Of a stretch of 7,335 bases of DNA, positions 1-7,163 are shown piece after piece. Below the pieces are notes generated by a model. It ran no database searches, was not told where the DNA came from, and saw only the letters and a list, made by a program, of their open reading frames with translations. Each line of letters opens with the position of its first letter. The first letter of the stretch is position 1. This stretch comes from an uncultured Veillonella sp. Lineage in GTDB: Bacteria; Bacillota; Negativicutes; Veillonellales; Veillonellaceae. Location: NCBI GenBank assembly GCA_900549845.1, contig URPT01000083.1:1-7335 (forward strand), given 5' to 3'. A program made the translations under genes and the position numbers.

Positions 1-641
1 TAGCTCTTGTTGGTCCATCTGGCGCTGGTAAAACGACGCTAGCGAACTTGTTACCTCGCTTCTACGATGTAACCGGTGGCGCTATCACGATTGATGGTTA
101 TGACGTGAAAGACGTTACATTTAAATCGTTACGTGAACAAATCGGGCTTGTACCACAAGAAACTGTGTTGTTTAATGCCACAATTAAAGAGAACATCTTG
201 TATGGTCGATTAGATGCTACTGATGAAGAAGTATATGAAGCTGCTAAGGCTGCCAATGTACTTGAATTCGTTGAGAAGATGCCTGACGGTCTCGACACAG
301 TGGTGGGCGAGCGAGGCAGTTCCTTATCTGGTGGTCAACGTCAACGTGTAGCTATTGCACGTGCTATTTTGAAAGACCCACGTATTCTAATTCTAGATGA
401 AGCGACATCTGCATTAGATACAGAGAGTGAAAAGCTTGTACAAGAGGCGCTAGATCGCCTTATGAAAGGGCGTACTGCATTTGTAATTGCCCATCGATTG
501 AGCACAGTTCAAAATGCTCATCAAATTGTTGTACTTAATCAAGGCCACTTGGTAGAGCAGGGGACTCACCAAGAGCTATTAGCTGTTGATGGCGGATTGT
601 ACAATCATCTCTATTCCGTTCAATTCTCCAACAAAGGATAA
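1..641 (+). CDS. msbA: MsbA-type lipid A export ABC transporter, C-terminal ATP-binding domain (5' end outside window)
   Basis: This is the last 213 codons of an ABC exporter; the reading frame is open from base 3 and the membrane domain lies upstream of the window. Visible in order are the Walker A motif GPSGAGKTT (bases 12-38), the Q-loop in LVPQETVLFN, the signature LSGGQRQR, the Walker B stretch ILILDEATSALD with its catalytic Glu, and the H-loop in AHRLSTV. All parts needed for ATP hydrolysis are present. The family is that of half-transporters with a fused membrane domain, which act as homodimers in the inner membrane. MsbA flips Kdo-lipid A to the periplasmic face. The ATP-binding domain alone does not separate MsbA from other exporters; the specific call rests on the adjacent waaA and lpxK. 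It ends 2 bases before waaA, so the two are almost certainly co-transcribed. A TTG at base 48 is inside the domain and is not the start. Confidence 0.85.
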   Translation, partial: ALVGPSGAGKTTLANLLPRFYDVTGGAITIDGYDVKDVTFKSLREQIGLVPQETVLFNATIKENILYGRLDATDEEVYEAAKAANVLEFVEKMPDGLDTVVGERGSSLSGGQRQRVAIARAILKDPRILILDEATSALDTESEKLVQEALDRLMKGRTAFVIAHRLSTVQNAHQIVVLNQGHLVEQGTHQELLAVDGGLYNHLYSVQFSNKG

Positions 642-643
642 TC

Positions 644-1948
644 ATGTACTGGATATATAACGTATTGCTCATATTTTATTGGATTGGCTTGATTCCGGTT
701 ATTCTATACCGCCTTGCCTTTGAAGATGGATTTTATGAGCGTATCAAACAGAGTGCAGGCTATATGCCAGCCTCACTACTAAAGAAAATTGAAGGACGTC
801 GTGCTATTTGGATTCATGCTGCTTCTGTAGGGGAAATTGTAGCTACTAGTCCATTAGTAAAGGAAGTAAAAAAGGAATTTCCTGAAGCGGTTGTTGTGGT
901 GTCTGTTGTAACTGCAACAGGCCATGCAATGGCCCATCGCATCATACCAGAGGCTGAAGGAATTATTTTCTTCCCTCTAGATTTACCGTATTTGACGCGT
1001 AAGATTTTGCATATTATTAAGCCAATTGCTATCTTGCTTGTAGAAACAGAAATTTGGCCTAACTTCTTGCGTATCGCTCAATCAGAAAATATTCCTGTTA
1101 TGATGGTTAATGGTCGTATTTCTGATCGCAGTATGAAACGCTATAAATATATTAGTGCGTTCACGAAAGAAATGTTGCGTTCCATTGAGCGTTTCTGTAT
1201 GCAATCAAAATTCGATGCTGCACATATTGAAGTATTAGGTGCGAAAACATCTGATATTACCGTAACAGGTAATATGAAATATGACCAAACGTATGCCACT
1301 GTATCAGCTGAAGAAAAACAATCACTTCTTGAAGAGTTTGGCTTTGGTAATAATCATCCAATCATCATTGCTGGTAGTACACATAAGGGTGAGGAAGAAA
1401 CAATCTTTGAGACCTTTAAACAAGTCTTACAAGAATATCCTCAAGCTCGCTTGTTAATTGCACCTCGTGAGATATATCGCGGTCATGATGTTCAAACGCT
1501 AGCGAAACGTTATGAATTGAATGCTATTTGTCGTAGCGATATGACAGAGCCAGTTCATGAAGGCATACCAGTAGTTGTTTTAGATACTATTGGTGAACTA
1601 GGTCGTTTATATAGCTTAGGGGATATTATTTTTGTAGGCGGTTCTCTTGTAAAAACTGGAGGCCATAATATTCTCGAGCCTGCCGCACATGGTAAACCAA
1701 TTCTTGTAGGACCTTATATGTTTAATTTCAAAGAGATTTTCGCATTATTAAACTCTCGTCATGCTTGTGAACAAGTGAAGAATGGTAAAGAATTAACCGC
1801 TATGGTGTTGCGCTTATGTAAAGACAAAGGTTTGGCAACGGAAATGGGTCAAAATTGTCTTGATATTATTCGTGAAAATCGCGGTGCAACACAACGTAAT
1901 ACACAAGAGTTACGTCAACTCTTTGAAAAACACCATATTGTTCCATAA
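644..1948 (+). CDS. waaA: 3-deoxy-D-manno-octulosonic acid (Kdo) transferase
   Basis: WaaA (KdtA, glycosyltransferase family 30) transfers Kdo from CMP-Kdo to lipid IVA at the cytoplasmic face of the inner membrane. The protein has 434 residues, close to the 425 of E. coli. A hydrophobic stretch at about residues 4-22 fits the N-terminal membrane anchor of the family. The motif HAASVGE at 58-64 holds the conserved catalytic Glu (E64). VETEIWPN lies at 133-140, a GSTHKGEEE segment opens the C-terminal Rossmann domain, and GGSLVKTGGHNILEP at 332-346 is the donor-site signature. The ATG at 644 is supported by AAAGGA at 633-638, inside the end of msbA. Whether it adds one, two or more Kdo units cannot be read from the sequence. 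All 24 arginine codons are CGT or CGC, unlike the next gene. Confidence 0.96.
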   Translation: MYWIYNVLLIFYWIGLIPVILYRLAFEDGFYERIKQSAGYMPASLLKKIEGRRAIWIHAASVGEIVATSPLVKEVKKEFPEAVVVVSVVTATGHAMAHRIIPEAEGIIFFPLDLPYLTRKILHIIKPIAILLVETEIWPNFLRIAQSENIPVMMVNGRISDRSMKRYKYISAFTKEMLRSIERFCMQSKFDAAHIEVLGAKTSDITVTGNMKYDQTYATVSAEEKQSLLEEFGFGNNHPIIIAGSTHKGEEETIFETFKQVLQEYPQARLLIAPREIYRGHDVQTLAKRYELNAICRSDMTEPVHEGIPVVVLDTIGELGRLYSLGDIIFVGGSLVKTGGHNILEPAAHGKPILVGPYMFNFKEIFALLNSRHACEQVKNGKELTAMVLRLCKDKGLATEMGQNCLDIIRENRGATQRNTQELRQLFEKHHIVP

Positions 1949-1990
1949 GATCGATATGATTTATTAGATTCATCTATGATATTACATAAT

Positions 1991-1998
1991 AGGAGGAG
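1991..1998 (+). promoter_or_regulatory. Strong ribosome binding site of lpxK
   Basis: AGGAGGAG lies 6 bases before the ATG at 2005 and closely matches the anti-Shine-Dalgarno sequence. It fixes the lpxK start and indicates independent translation initiation after the 56-base gap that follows waaA. Confidence 0.85.
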
Positions 1999-2004
1999 TC
2001 ACCT

Positions 2005-3117
2005 ATGAGTGGGGAAGCATTATTCAAATCCATCGTTAGTGGTGAAAATCAATCCATATTAGGTGATATAGCTCGTTCTAGCTTGGGCTTTCTAAGTAAA
2101 GGTTACGAAAAGGCTGTATCCATACGAAATGCTCGATTTGATGCGGGCAAGGGGGTTACTAGAGTTACCGTGCCTGTTATCAGTGTTGGTAATATTACTG
2201 CCGGTGGTACTGGCAAAACCCCAATGGTGAGATTTATATGTGATGTACTCGCCCGAAAAGGACTTCATCCTACCGTACTTAGCCGTGGCTATCGAGCTGA
2301 GGACAATAAGAAAAATATCATTATTTCCAAAGATGGTACGATGTTAGTAGAGCCATCTATCAGTGGTGATGAAGCGTGGCTATTGGCTAAGGTATTACAA
2401 AAGTCCAATGTAATTATCGGCCGAGAACGGGCTCTATCGGCAAAAATTGCTATAGATGAGCTCGGAGCAGATTGTTTAGTTATGGATGATGGTTTTCAAC
2501 ATCGCGCATTAGCCCGAGATATTGATATCGTTCTCATTGATGCGTCTAATCCATTTGGTTATGACCATGTATTGCCTCGTGGTTTACTACGCGAACCGCT
2601 TAGTGGTTTACAACGAGCTAATATAATTATACTGACCAAGGTCGATCAAGTGGCGCCTGGTGTTGTTTCTGGAATTCGTAAGCGTCTAGCGCATATGTTA
2701 CCTAATACACCTGTATATGAAACAATCCACAAGCCTCAATCTATGTATACCTTAGAAGAGTGGGCTAATGGGGAACCTGGTTCTTCTGTCGATGCGTATC
2801 AAGAGCATCGAATTATGGCAGTTAGTGGTATCGGAAATCCTCAATCCTTTACACAAACGATGACCGATATTGGGTACAATGTTGTTCATACAATGCCTTT
2901 TGGTGATCATCATAATTTTGAAAATGATGATGTCGTAGATATTTGGAAAGAGGCATTTGCTCATCAAGCGGATGCTATTTGTATCACTGAAAAAGATGCG
3001 GTGAAGTTAAGTCAGTTGCATGCAATTGAAGACTTGAAAATACCGATTCTCGTGCTATCCATAGGGATTGAGTTTGTCGCTGAAAAGCAAGAATTCATAG
3101 AAAATTTAGAGATTTAG
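2005..3117 (+). CDS. lpxK: Tetraacyldisaccharide 4'-kinase (lipid A 4'-kinase)
   Basis: LpxK phosphorylates the 4' position of the tetraacylated disaccharide to give lipid IVA, the acceptor for WaaA. It is a peripheral inner-membrane P-loop kinase. The protein has 370 residues against 328 in E. coli. SVGNITAGGTGKTP contains the P-loop (GGTGKTP at 67-73). LSRGYR follows at 92-97, then GDEAW at 121-125 (the position of the family's GDEP motif with its catalytic Asp), DDGFQHRAL at 161-169, LPRGLLREP at 190-198, LTKVD at 210-214, GDHHNF at 300-305 with the catalytic-type His, and ITEKDAVKL near the C-terminus. The roughly 60 residues before the P-loop lack an obvious membrane span, whereas E. coli LpxK is hydrophobic there. 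Eight of its 18 arginine codons are CGA, against none in waaA or kdsA. The start is set by a strong ribosome binding site. Confidence 0.95.
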   Translation: MSGEALFKSIVSGENQSILGDIARSSLGFLSKGYEKAVSIRNARFDAGKGVTRVTVPVISVGNITAGGTGKTPMVRFICDVLARKGLHPTVLSRGYRAEDNKKNIIISKDGTMLVEPSISGDEAWLLAKVLQKSNVIIGRERALSAKIAIDELGADCLVMDDGFQHRALARDIDIVLIDASNPFGYDHVLPRGLLREPLSGLQRANIIILTKVDQVAPGVVSGIRKRLAHMLPNTPVYETIHKPQSMYTLEEWANGEPGSSVDAYQEHRIMAVSGIGNPQSFTQTMTDIGYNVVHTMPFGDHHNFENDDVVDIWKEAFAHQADAICITEKDAVKLSQLHAIEDLKIPILVLSIGIEFVAEKQEFIENLEI

Positions 3118-3119
3118 TG

Positions 3120-3125
3120 TATAAT
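3120..3125 (+). promoter_or_regulatory. Possible internal promoter -10 element upstream of kdsB
   Basis: A perfect TATAAT begins 3 bases after the lpxK stop codon and lies about 37 bases before the kdsB start, inside a 44-base gap. No good -35 hexamer is found at the usual 16-18 base spacing (ATAGAA at 3097-3102 is the sequence at 17 bases), and there is no canonical TGn extension. In an AT-rich gap such a hexamer can occur by chance, so this is only a candidate for extra transcription of the kds genes. Confidence 0.3.
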
Positions 3126-3161
3126 AATAAGATACACGAATAACAGAAATGGGGTTTTATT

Positions 3162-3893
3162 GTGAAGTTTGGATGCGTTATTCCTGCTCGTTATGGTTCT
3201 ACAAGATTACCAGGTAAACCATTGGCGGATATTGCGGGCAAACCAATGATTGAACGGGTTTATGCAAGGGTATCACAAGCGACAAAAACGGAATGTACTA
3301 TTGTTGCTACAGATGATGATCGTGTTTATTCTGCTGTTCAAAACTTTGGGGGAGCTGTTATGATGACAGATCCTAATCACCCTACTGGAACGGACCGATT
3401 AGCAGAGGTTGCTAGTCATTATACAGACTTAGATGTCATTATTAATGTTCAAGGTGATGAACCTATGATTGAGCCAAAACTCATTGATGACTTGGCTCAA
3501 CTTTTTGAAGAAGATCCAAACTTACAGATGGCAACTGTTGCGACTCCTCTCTTAGAGGATGAATACGATGAGCCATCTGCAGTAAAGGTTATTTTAAATA
3601 ATCGCAATGATGCGATGTATTTTTCTCGGTCCTTAATCCCGTATCCACGTCATGATTTTGTACGTGCTCCACTAAAACATATTGGTATCTATGCATATCG
3701 TAGAGATTTCTTGCTAAATTATGCAAAGATGGAACCAACACCAGCAGAGCAAACAGAATCGTTAGAGCAATTGCGCGCTCTTGAAAATGGCTATACTATT
3801 CGTGTTATTCTTACAGATAAACGATTTATCGGTGTTGATACACCGGAAGACTTAGCTCGTGTAAATGCAATCTACGAGCAAGAGGAGAAATAA
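3162..3893 (+). CDS. kdsB: 3-deoxy-manno-octulosonate cytidylyltransferase (CMP-Kdo synthetase)
   Basis: KdsB activates Kdo with CTP, giving CMP-Kdo and pyrophosphate, the sugar donor for WaaA in the cytoplasm. The protein has 243 residues (E. coli 248). The N-terminal nucleotide-binding signature PARYGSTRLPGKPL at 8-21 includes R10 and K19. NHPTGTDRLAEV follows, then VQGDEP with D99, HIGIYAYRRDFL, the TESLEQLRALE segment and GVDTPEDL with D226. D99 and D226 are at the positions of the metal-binding Asp pair of the family. The start is GTG at 3162: an in-frame stop at 3141-3143 rules out any long extension, and the protein then begins as family members do. The ribosome binding site is weak (GGGG at 3151-3154, 7 bases upstream). 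The gene ends directly against kdsA. Confidence 0.96.
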   Translation: MKFGCVIPARYGSTRLPGKPLADIAGKPMIERVYARVSQATKTECTIVATDDDRVYSAVQNFGGAVMMTDPNHPTGTDRLAEVASHYTDLDVIINVQGDEPMIEPKLIDDLAQLFEEDPNLQMATVATPLLEDEYDEPSAVKVILNNRNDAMYFSRSLIPYPRHDFVRAPLKHIGIYAYRRDFLLNYAKMEPTPAEQTESLEQLRALENGYTIRVILTDKRFIGVDTPEDLARVNAIYEQEEK

Positions 3894-4712
3894 ATGAAAA
3901 CAGTTCAAATTAAAGATATTACAGTTGGCGGCGGCAAAGGTCTTTTCGTCCTTGCTGGGCCATGTGTTATTGAAGATTATGATCGCACATTGGCTATTGG
4001 TAAACGCGCAAAAGAAATTTGTGAACGCTTAGGTATTCCATATATCTTCAAAGCTTCTTTTGATAAGGCCAATCGCTCTAGCTACGGCTCCTTCCGTGGA
4101 CCTGGCCTTGAAGAAGGTCTAAAAATCCTTGCTTCTATTAAAAAGGAACTCAATGTACCGGTGGTAAGTGATATTCACTCCATTGAGCAAATTGAACCGG
4201 CTGCTGAAGTATTGGATGTTTTACAAATTCCAGCTTTTTTATGTCGTCAAACTGACCTTGTATACGGTGCCGCTAAAACTGGTAAATGCGTAAATGTAAA
4301 AAAAGGTCAATTTATGGCGCCTAAGGATATGAAAAATGTCCTAAATAAAATGAAAGAAACAGGCAATGAAAATCTTATGCTTACAGAGCGTGGATTTAGC
4401 TTTGGCTATAATAATCTCGTTGTGGATATGAGATCTTTCCCAATTATGCGTTCCTTCGACTATCCTGTAGTATTTGATGCTACACATAGTGTTCAATTAC
4501 CAGGTGGTGCAGGTACAAAATCCAGTGGTAATCGCGAGTTCGTACCAAACTTGGCACGTGCTGCTGTTGCTAGTGGTGTAGATGGTCTGTTCTTTGAAGT
4601 ACATGATAATCCAGAGGAAGCATTATCCGATGGTCCAAACATGTTATACTTAGATAATTTTGAAGCTTTGCTAAAAGATTTAGTAGCTATTGATAAAATC
4701 GTAAAAGGTTAG
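3894..4712 (+). CDS. kdsA: 3-deoxy-8-phosphooctulonate synthase (Kdo-8-phosphate synthase), metal-dependent type
   Basis: KdsA condenses arabinose-5-phosphate with phosphoenolpyruvate to Kdo-8-phosphate, the first committed step of Kdo synthesis, in the cytoplasm. The protein has 272 residues and the aldolase-like barrel of the DAHP/Kdo8P synthase family. Visible are AGPCVIED at 21-28, FKASFDKANRSS, GPGLEEGL, CRQTDLVYGAAKTGKCVNVKKGQ split across its phosphate-binding part, LTERGFSFGYNNLVVDMRS, and FDATHSVQLPGG. C24, H198, E235 and D246 have the same spacing as the metal ligands C11, H185, E222 and D233 of the Aquifex aeolicus enzyme (a constant offset of 13), so this is the metal-dependent class; the E. 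coli enzyme has Asn at the Cys position. The ATG directly follows the kdsB stop codon, with AGAGGAG at 3881-3887 inside kdsB, which indicates coupled translation. Confidence 0.97.
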   Translation: MKTVQIKDITVGGGKGLFVLAGPCVIEDYDRTLAIGKRAKEICERLGIPYIFKASFDKANRSSYGSFRGPGLEEGLKILASIKKELNVPVVSDIHSIEQIEPAAEVLDVLQIPAFLCRQTDLVYGAAKTGKCVNVKKGQFMAPKDMKNVLNKMKETGNENLMLTERGFSFGYNNLVVDMRSFPIMRSFDYPVVFDATHSVQLPGGAGTKSSGNREFVPNLARAAVASGVDGLFFEVHDNPEEALSDGPNMLYLDNFEALLKDLVAIDKIVKG

Positions 4713-4724
4713 GGGCGGTTATTT

Positions 4725-5696
4725 GTGACTATTTTAGAACAAGCGGCACAGGTGCTTCATGAGGAAGCTCGTGCTATTGAAGAATTAAGTTCTCGTTTGG
4801 ATCACAATTTTGTAAATGCTGTAAATATGATTTTGGCTTGTAAGGGCCGTGTAGTATGTACTGGAATGGGTAAATCTGGTCATATTGGTCGTAAAATTGC
4901 GGCTACTTTGGCTAGTACTGGTACACCAGCACTCTTCATGCATCCTGGTGAAGGTGTGCATGGCGATTTAGGTATGATTACAGAAGATGATGTAGTATTA
5001 GCCTTCTCCAATAGTGGTGAAACAGGCGAAATCATCAGTATCTTGCCATCCTTACGTCGCATTGGTGCTAAATTAATCTGTGTTGTAGGGAAACCAGAGT
5101 CTACACTAGCTAAGAATTCTGATATTGTATTGCTAGCTGAAGTAGAACGTGAAGCTTGCCCATTAGGATTGGCGCCGACTACAAGTACTACAGTTGCATT
5201 GGCTCTTGGCGATGCATTAGCAGTTTGCTTATTAGAACGCCATCACTTTACACCGGAAAACTTTGCCGTATTCCATCCAGGTGGTTCTCTTGGCCGCAAA
5301 TTATTGTTGACCGTAGAAAACATTATGCATGGTGGTGAAGATAATCCAACGGTATTCAAAGGTGCGACCGTTCGAGATGCACTCTTTGTGATGACAGAAA
5401 AAGGATTGGGCGCTACCAATGTTATTGATGAAGATGGTCATTTGTTAGGCCTTGTTACTGATGGGGATGTTCGTCGCGGCCTAGATTCTGGCAGTAATTT
5501 CCTAGAATGGCCTGTAGAGGATATGATGACTGCTATGCCTCGCACAATTACTAAGGACAAACTAGCGGCGGAAGCTCTTCATTTAATGGAAAAAAATCAA
5601 CCGCGCCCTATTACTGTATTACCAGTTGTAGATACAGATAATAAATGTCTAGGCATTGTTCATATTACGGATTTATTGCGTAGAGGCATTGTATAA
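4725..5696 (+). CDS. kdsD: Arabinose-5-phosphate isomerase (SIS domain plus two CBS domains)
   Basis: KdsD interconverts ribulose-5-phosphate and arabinose-5-phosphate, supplying KdsA. The protein has 323 residues (E. coli KdsD 328). An SIS sugar-isomerase domain covers about residues 1-195, with TGMGKSGHIGRK at 46-57, HPGEGVHGDLGM at 73-84, SNSGETGE at 95-102 and FHPGGSLG from 183. K50, E102, E143 and H184 fall at a constant offset of 9 from the residues I recall as catalytic in E. coli (K59, E111, E152, H193). Two CBS domains follow, at about 200-255 (ending in VTDGDVRRG) and 262-323. They are typical of the full-length enzyme and may sense a nucleotide ligand. The start is GTG at 4725 with AGGGGCGG at 4711-4718, 12 bases after kdsA. 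The placement beside kdsA and kdsC supports KdsD over the paralogue GutQ. Confidence 0.95.
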   Translation: MTILEQAAQVLHEEARAIEELSSRLDHNFVNAVNMILACKGRVVCTGMGKSGHIGRKIAATLASTGTPALFMHPGEGVHGDLGMITEDDVVLAFSNSGETGEIISILPSLRRIGAKLICVVGKPESTLAKNSDIVLLAEVEREACPLGLAPTTSTTVALALGDALAVCLLERHHFTPENFAVFHPGGSLGRKLLLTVENIMHGGEDNPTVFKGATVRDALFVMTEKGLGATNVIDEDGHLLGLVTDGDVRRGLDSGSNFLEWPVEDMMTAMPRTITKDKLAAEALHLMEKNQPRPITVLPVVDTDNKCLGIVHITDLLRRGIV

Positions 5697-6217
5697 TGAA
5701 TATTCAATGGATTGTTCTTGATGTTGATGGCGTACTATCTGATGGAACTCTAATCTATACATCGAGTGGAGAAGAGCTTAAGTCTTTTTCTGTGAAAGAT
5801 GGCCTAGGATTAACGGCAGCTCGAAAAGCAGGACTTAAGCTTGCAATCATTACAGCACGGATATCTCCTATGGTTGAGCGACGTGCTAAAGAGCTTCATT
5901 TTGATGCACTGCTTATGGGGCATGCTAATAAAACAGAAGCATTAAGAAATCTCTGTAATGAGCATCAAATCAATTTAGAGGAAATTGCCTATATGGGGGA
6001 TGACTTAAATGATTTAGGGGCTCTTCAAATTGTAGGATTACCGATGGCACCCAATAATGCGGTACCAGAGGTCAAACAATTAGCTAAATTTATATCTACC
6101 GTCAATGGAGGCCATGGTGCCGTTAGAGAGGCTGTAGAATATATCTTGAAGAAACAAGGACTATGGGAAACTGTTGTAGCAGATTATGCACGAGAGGCCC
6201 ATGCTCATGGACAATAA
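5696..6217 (+). CDS. kdsC: 3-deoxy-D-manno-octulosonate 8-phosphate phosphatase
   Basis: KdsC is a cytoplasmic HAD-superfamily phosphatase that releases phosphate from Kdo-8-phosphate to give Kdo for KdsB. The protein has 173 residues (E. coli 188) and no cap domain, as is usual for this tetrameric subfamily. Motif I is LDVDGVLSDG at 8-17, with nucleophile D9 and general acid D11. Motif II is IITAR (the common family form is ITGR), motif III is the Lys in HANKTEA, and motif IV is YMGDDLNDLG. The C-terminal GGHGAVREAVEYIL is characteristic of KdsC, followed by a tail of about 20 residues. Its ATG overlaps the kdsD stop by one base (TAATG), with AGAGG at 5682-5686, so translation is probably coupled. 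Six of seven arginine codons are CGA, CGG or AGA, unlike kdsD just before it. Confidence 0.95.
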   Translation: MNIQWIVLDVDGVLSDGTLIYTSSGEELKSFSVKDGLGLTAARKAGLKLAIITARISPMVERRAKELHFDALLMGHANKTEALRNLCNEHQINLEEIAYMGDDLNDLGALQIVGLPMAPNNAVPEVKQLAKFISTVNGGHGAVREAVEYILKKQGLWETVVADYAREAHAHGQ

Positions 6218-6224
6218 GGAGGTG
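6217..6224 (+). promoter_or_regulatory. Ribosome binding site that decides the start of the lpxL-type gene
   Basis: AGGAGGTG is a near-perfect anti-Shine-Dalgarno match, overlaps the last base of the kdsC stop codon and stands 6 bases before the ATG at 6231. It favours that start over the in-frame upstream ATG at 6186, which lies inside kdsC. Confidence 0.88.
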
Positions 6225-6230
6225 GGCAGA

Positions 6231-7163
6231 ATGAATAACGAATGGCAATACCATTTAGTTAAAGGCATTAGTTGGCTTGTTTGCCGACTGCCATACAAGC
6301 TCATTTTGCTCATAGGCGCTAGTCTAGGGCCCGTATATGGCCTCATAGCGAAGAAGCAAAAACTTAGAGGTATAAAAAATATAAAGATTGGCATGAACAT
6401 GAATGATCAAGAGGCAGAACAATTAATTGAAAAGTTGTTCAAGAATCTTGGCCGTAGTGTTATGGAAGTCTTATATATGCCAAATCTGACAAAGTCCTTT
6501 ATCAATAAACATATTGAAATGCGAGGCGTAGAACATTTAGAGAAAGCCATCGCTGAAGATAAAGGTGTCATTGTTCTTACTGGACATGTTGGCAACTGGG
6601 AATGGATGGGGGCTGCCATGGCTGCTCATGGATATCCATCTACTACAATTGTTAAGAAACAACCTAATGCACAATTTACACGTCTCATGAATGAATATCG
6701 TGAGATGGTAGGTCTTGATGTATTTGCTAGTGGTGGCAACGAAATCGTTTCTGCTGCTAAGGCGTTAAAAAAGAAAAAATTACTTGGTTTTTTAGCTGAC
6801 CAAGATGGTTATATTAATGGCTTACCTGTTCCGTTTTTGGGGCAGGACTCTTCAGCGGTTATAGGACCAGCTACATTTGCAAAAAAATTTGGCTCTCCAG
6901 TAGTTCCAATTTTTGCATCTCGTAAGCCTGAAGGTGGTCATATTGTACATATTTTACCAGCCTTACATTATGTTGATACAGGTGATGAAGATGTAGATAT
7001 GTACCGCTTGACTGAAGAATGTGTACGCGTTACAGAAGAATTTATTAAGGAACATCCAGATGAGTGGCTATGGTTCCAACATCGTTGGATGACTAAGATG
7101 GATCAAATTATTGATTATGATAAGAAGGTAGCTGCACGGGAGAGGGCACATGAAAAACAATAA
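6231..7163 (+). CDS. lpxL: Lipid A biosynthesis late acyltransferase (LpxL/HtrB family)
   Basis: Family members transfer a secondary fatty acyl chain from acyl carrier protein to Kdo-lipid IVA at the inner membrane. From the ATG at 6231 the protein has 310 residues, close to the 306 of E. coli LpxL. A hydrophobic segment at about residues 21-40 fits the single N-terminal anchor. LTGHVGNWEWMG holds the HX4E catalytic motif (H119, E124). LADQDG, PFLG, the segment around GPATFAKKFGSPVVPIF and the C-terminal HPDEWLWFQHRW are also typical of the family. An upstream in-frame ATG at 6186 would add 15 residues but lies 32 bases inside kdsC and lacks the strong ribosome binding site. The chain length used, and whether it acts as LpxL or LpxM, cannot be decided from sequence. 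It starts 13 bases after kdsC and overlaps the next gene by 14 bases. Confidence 0.9.
   Translation: MNNEWQYHLVKGISWLVCRLPYKLILLIGASLGPVYGLIAKKQKLRGIKNIKIGMNMNDQEAEQLIEKLFKNLGRSVMEVLYMPNLTKSFINKHIEMRGVEHLEKAIAEDKGVIVLTGHVGNWEWMGAAMAAHGYPSTTIVKKQPNAQFTRLMNEYREMVGLDVFASGGNEIVSAAKALKKKKLLGFLADQDGYINGLPVPFLGQDSSAVIGPATFAKKFGSPVVPIFASRKPEGGHIVHILPALHYVDTGDEDVDMYRLTEECVRVTEEFIKEHPDEWLWFQHRWMTKMDQIIDYDKKVAARERAHEKQ

Noticed and set aside
98..298. Reverse-strand open frame of 66 codons inside the msbA ATP-binding domain
   Set aside because: It lies wholly opposite a conserved domain, shows no recognisable protein features and has no convincing ribosome binding site.
1949..2004. Possible promoter or small element between waaA and lpxK (two TATGAT hexamers at 1955-1960 and 1975-1980)
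   Set aside because: No matching -35 element sits at a suitable distance from either hexamer, and no stem-loop terminator is seen. It is best read as a short AT-rich spacer holding the lpxK ribosome binding site.
2752..2967. Reverse-strand open frame of 71 codons inside lpxK
   Set aside because: It is a shadow of the conserved lpxK frame, with low-quality composition and no recognisable family.
4880..5062. Reverse-strand open frame inside the SIS domain of kdsD
   Set aside because: It is opposite strongly conserved active-site motifs and has no independent support.
5156..5338. Same-strand, shifted open frame of 60 codons inside kdsD
   Set aside because: The kdsD frame is continuous through it with catalytic H184 and the CBS domains, so this is neither a frameshift nor a separate gene.
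6161..6619. Two reverse-strand open frames at the kdsC/lpxL junction and within the lpxL-type gene
   Set aside because: Both oppose conserved coding sequence and have no recognisable domain or initiation signal.
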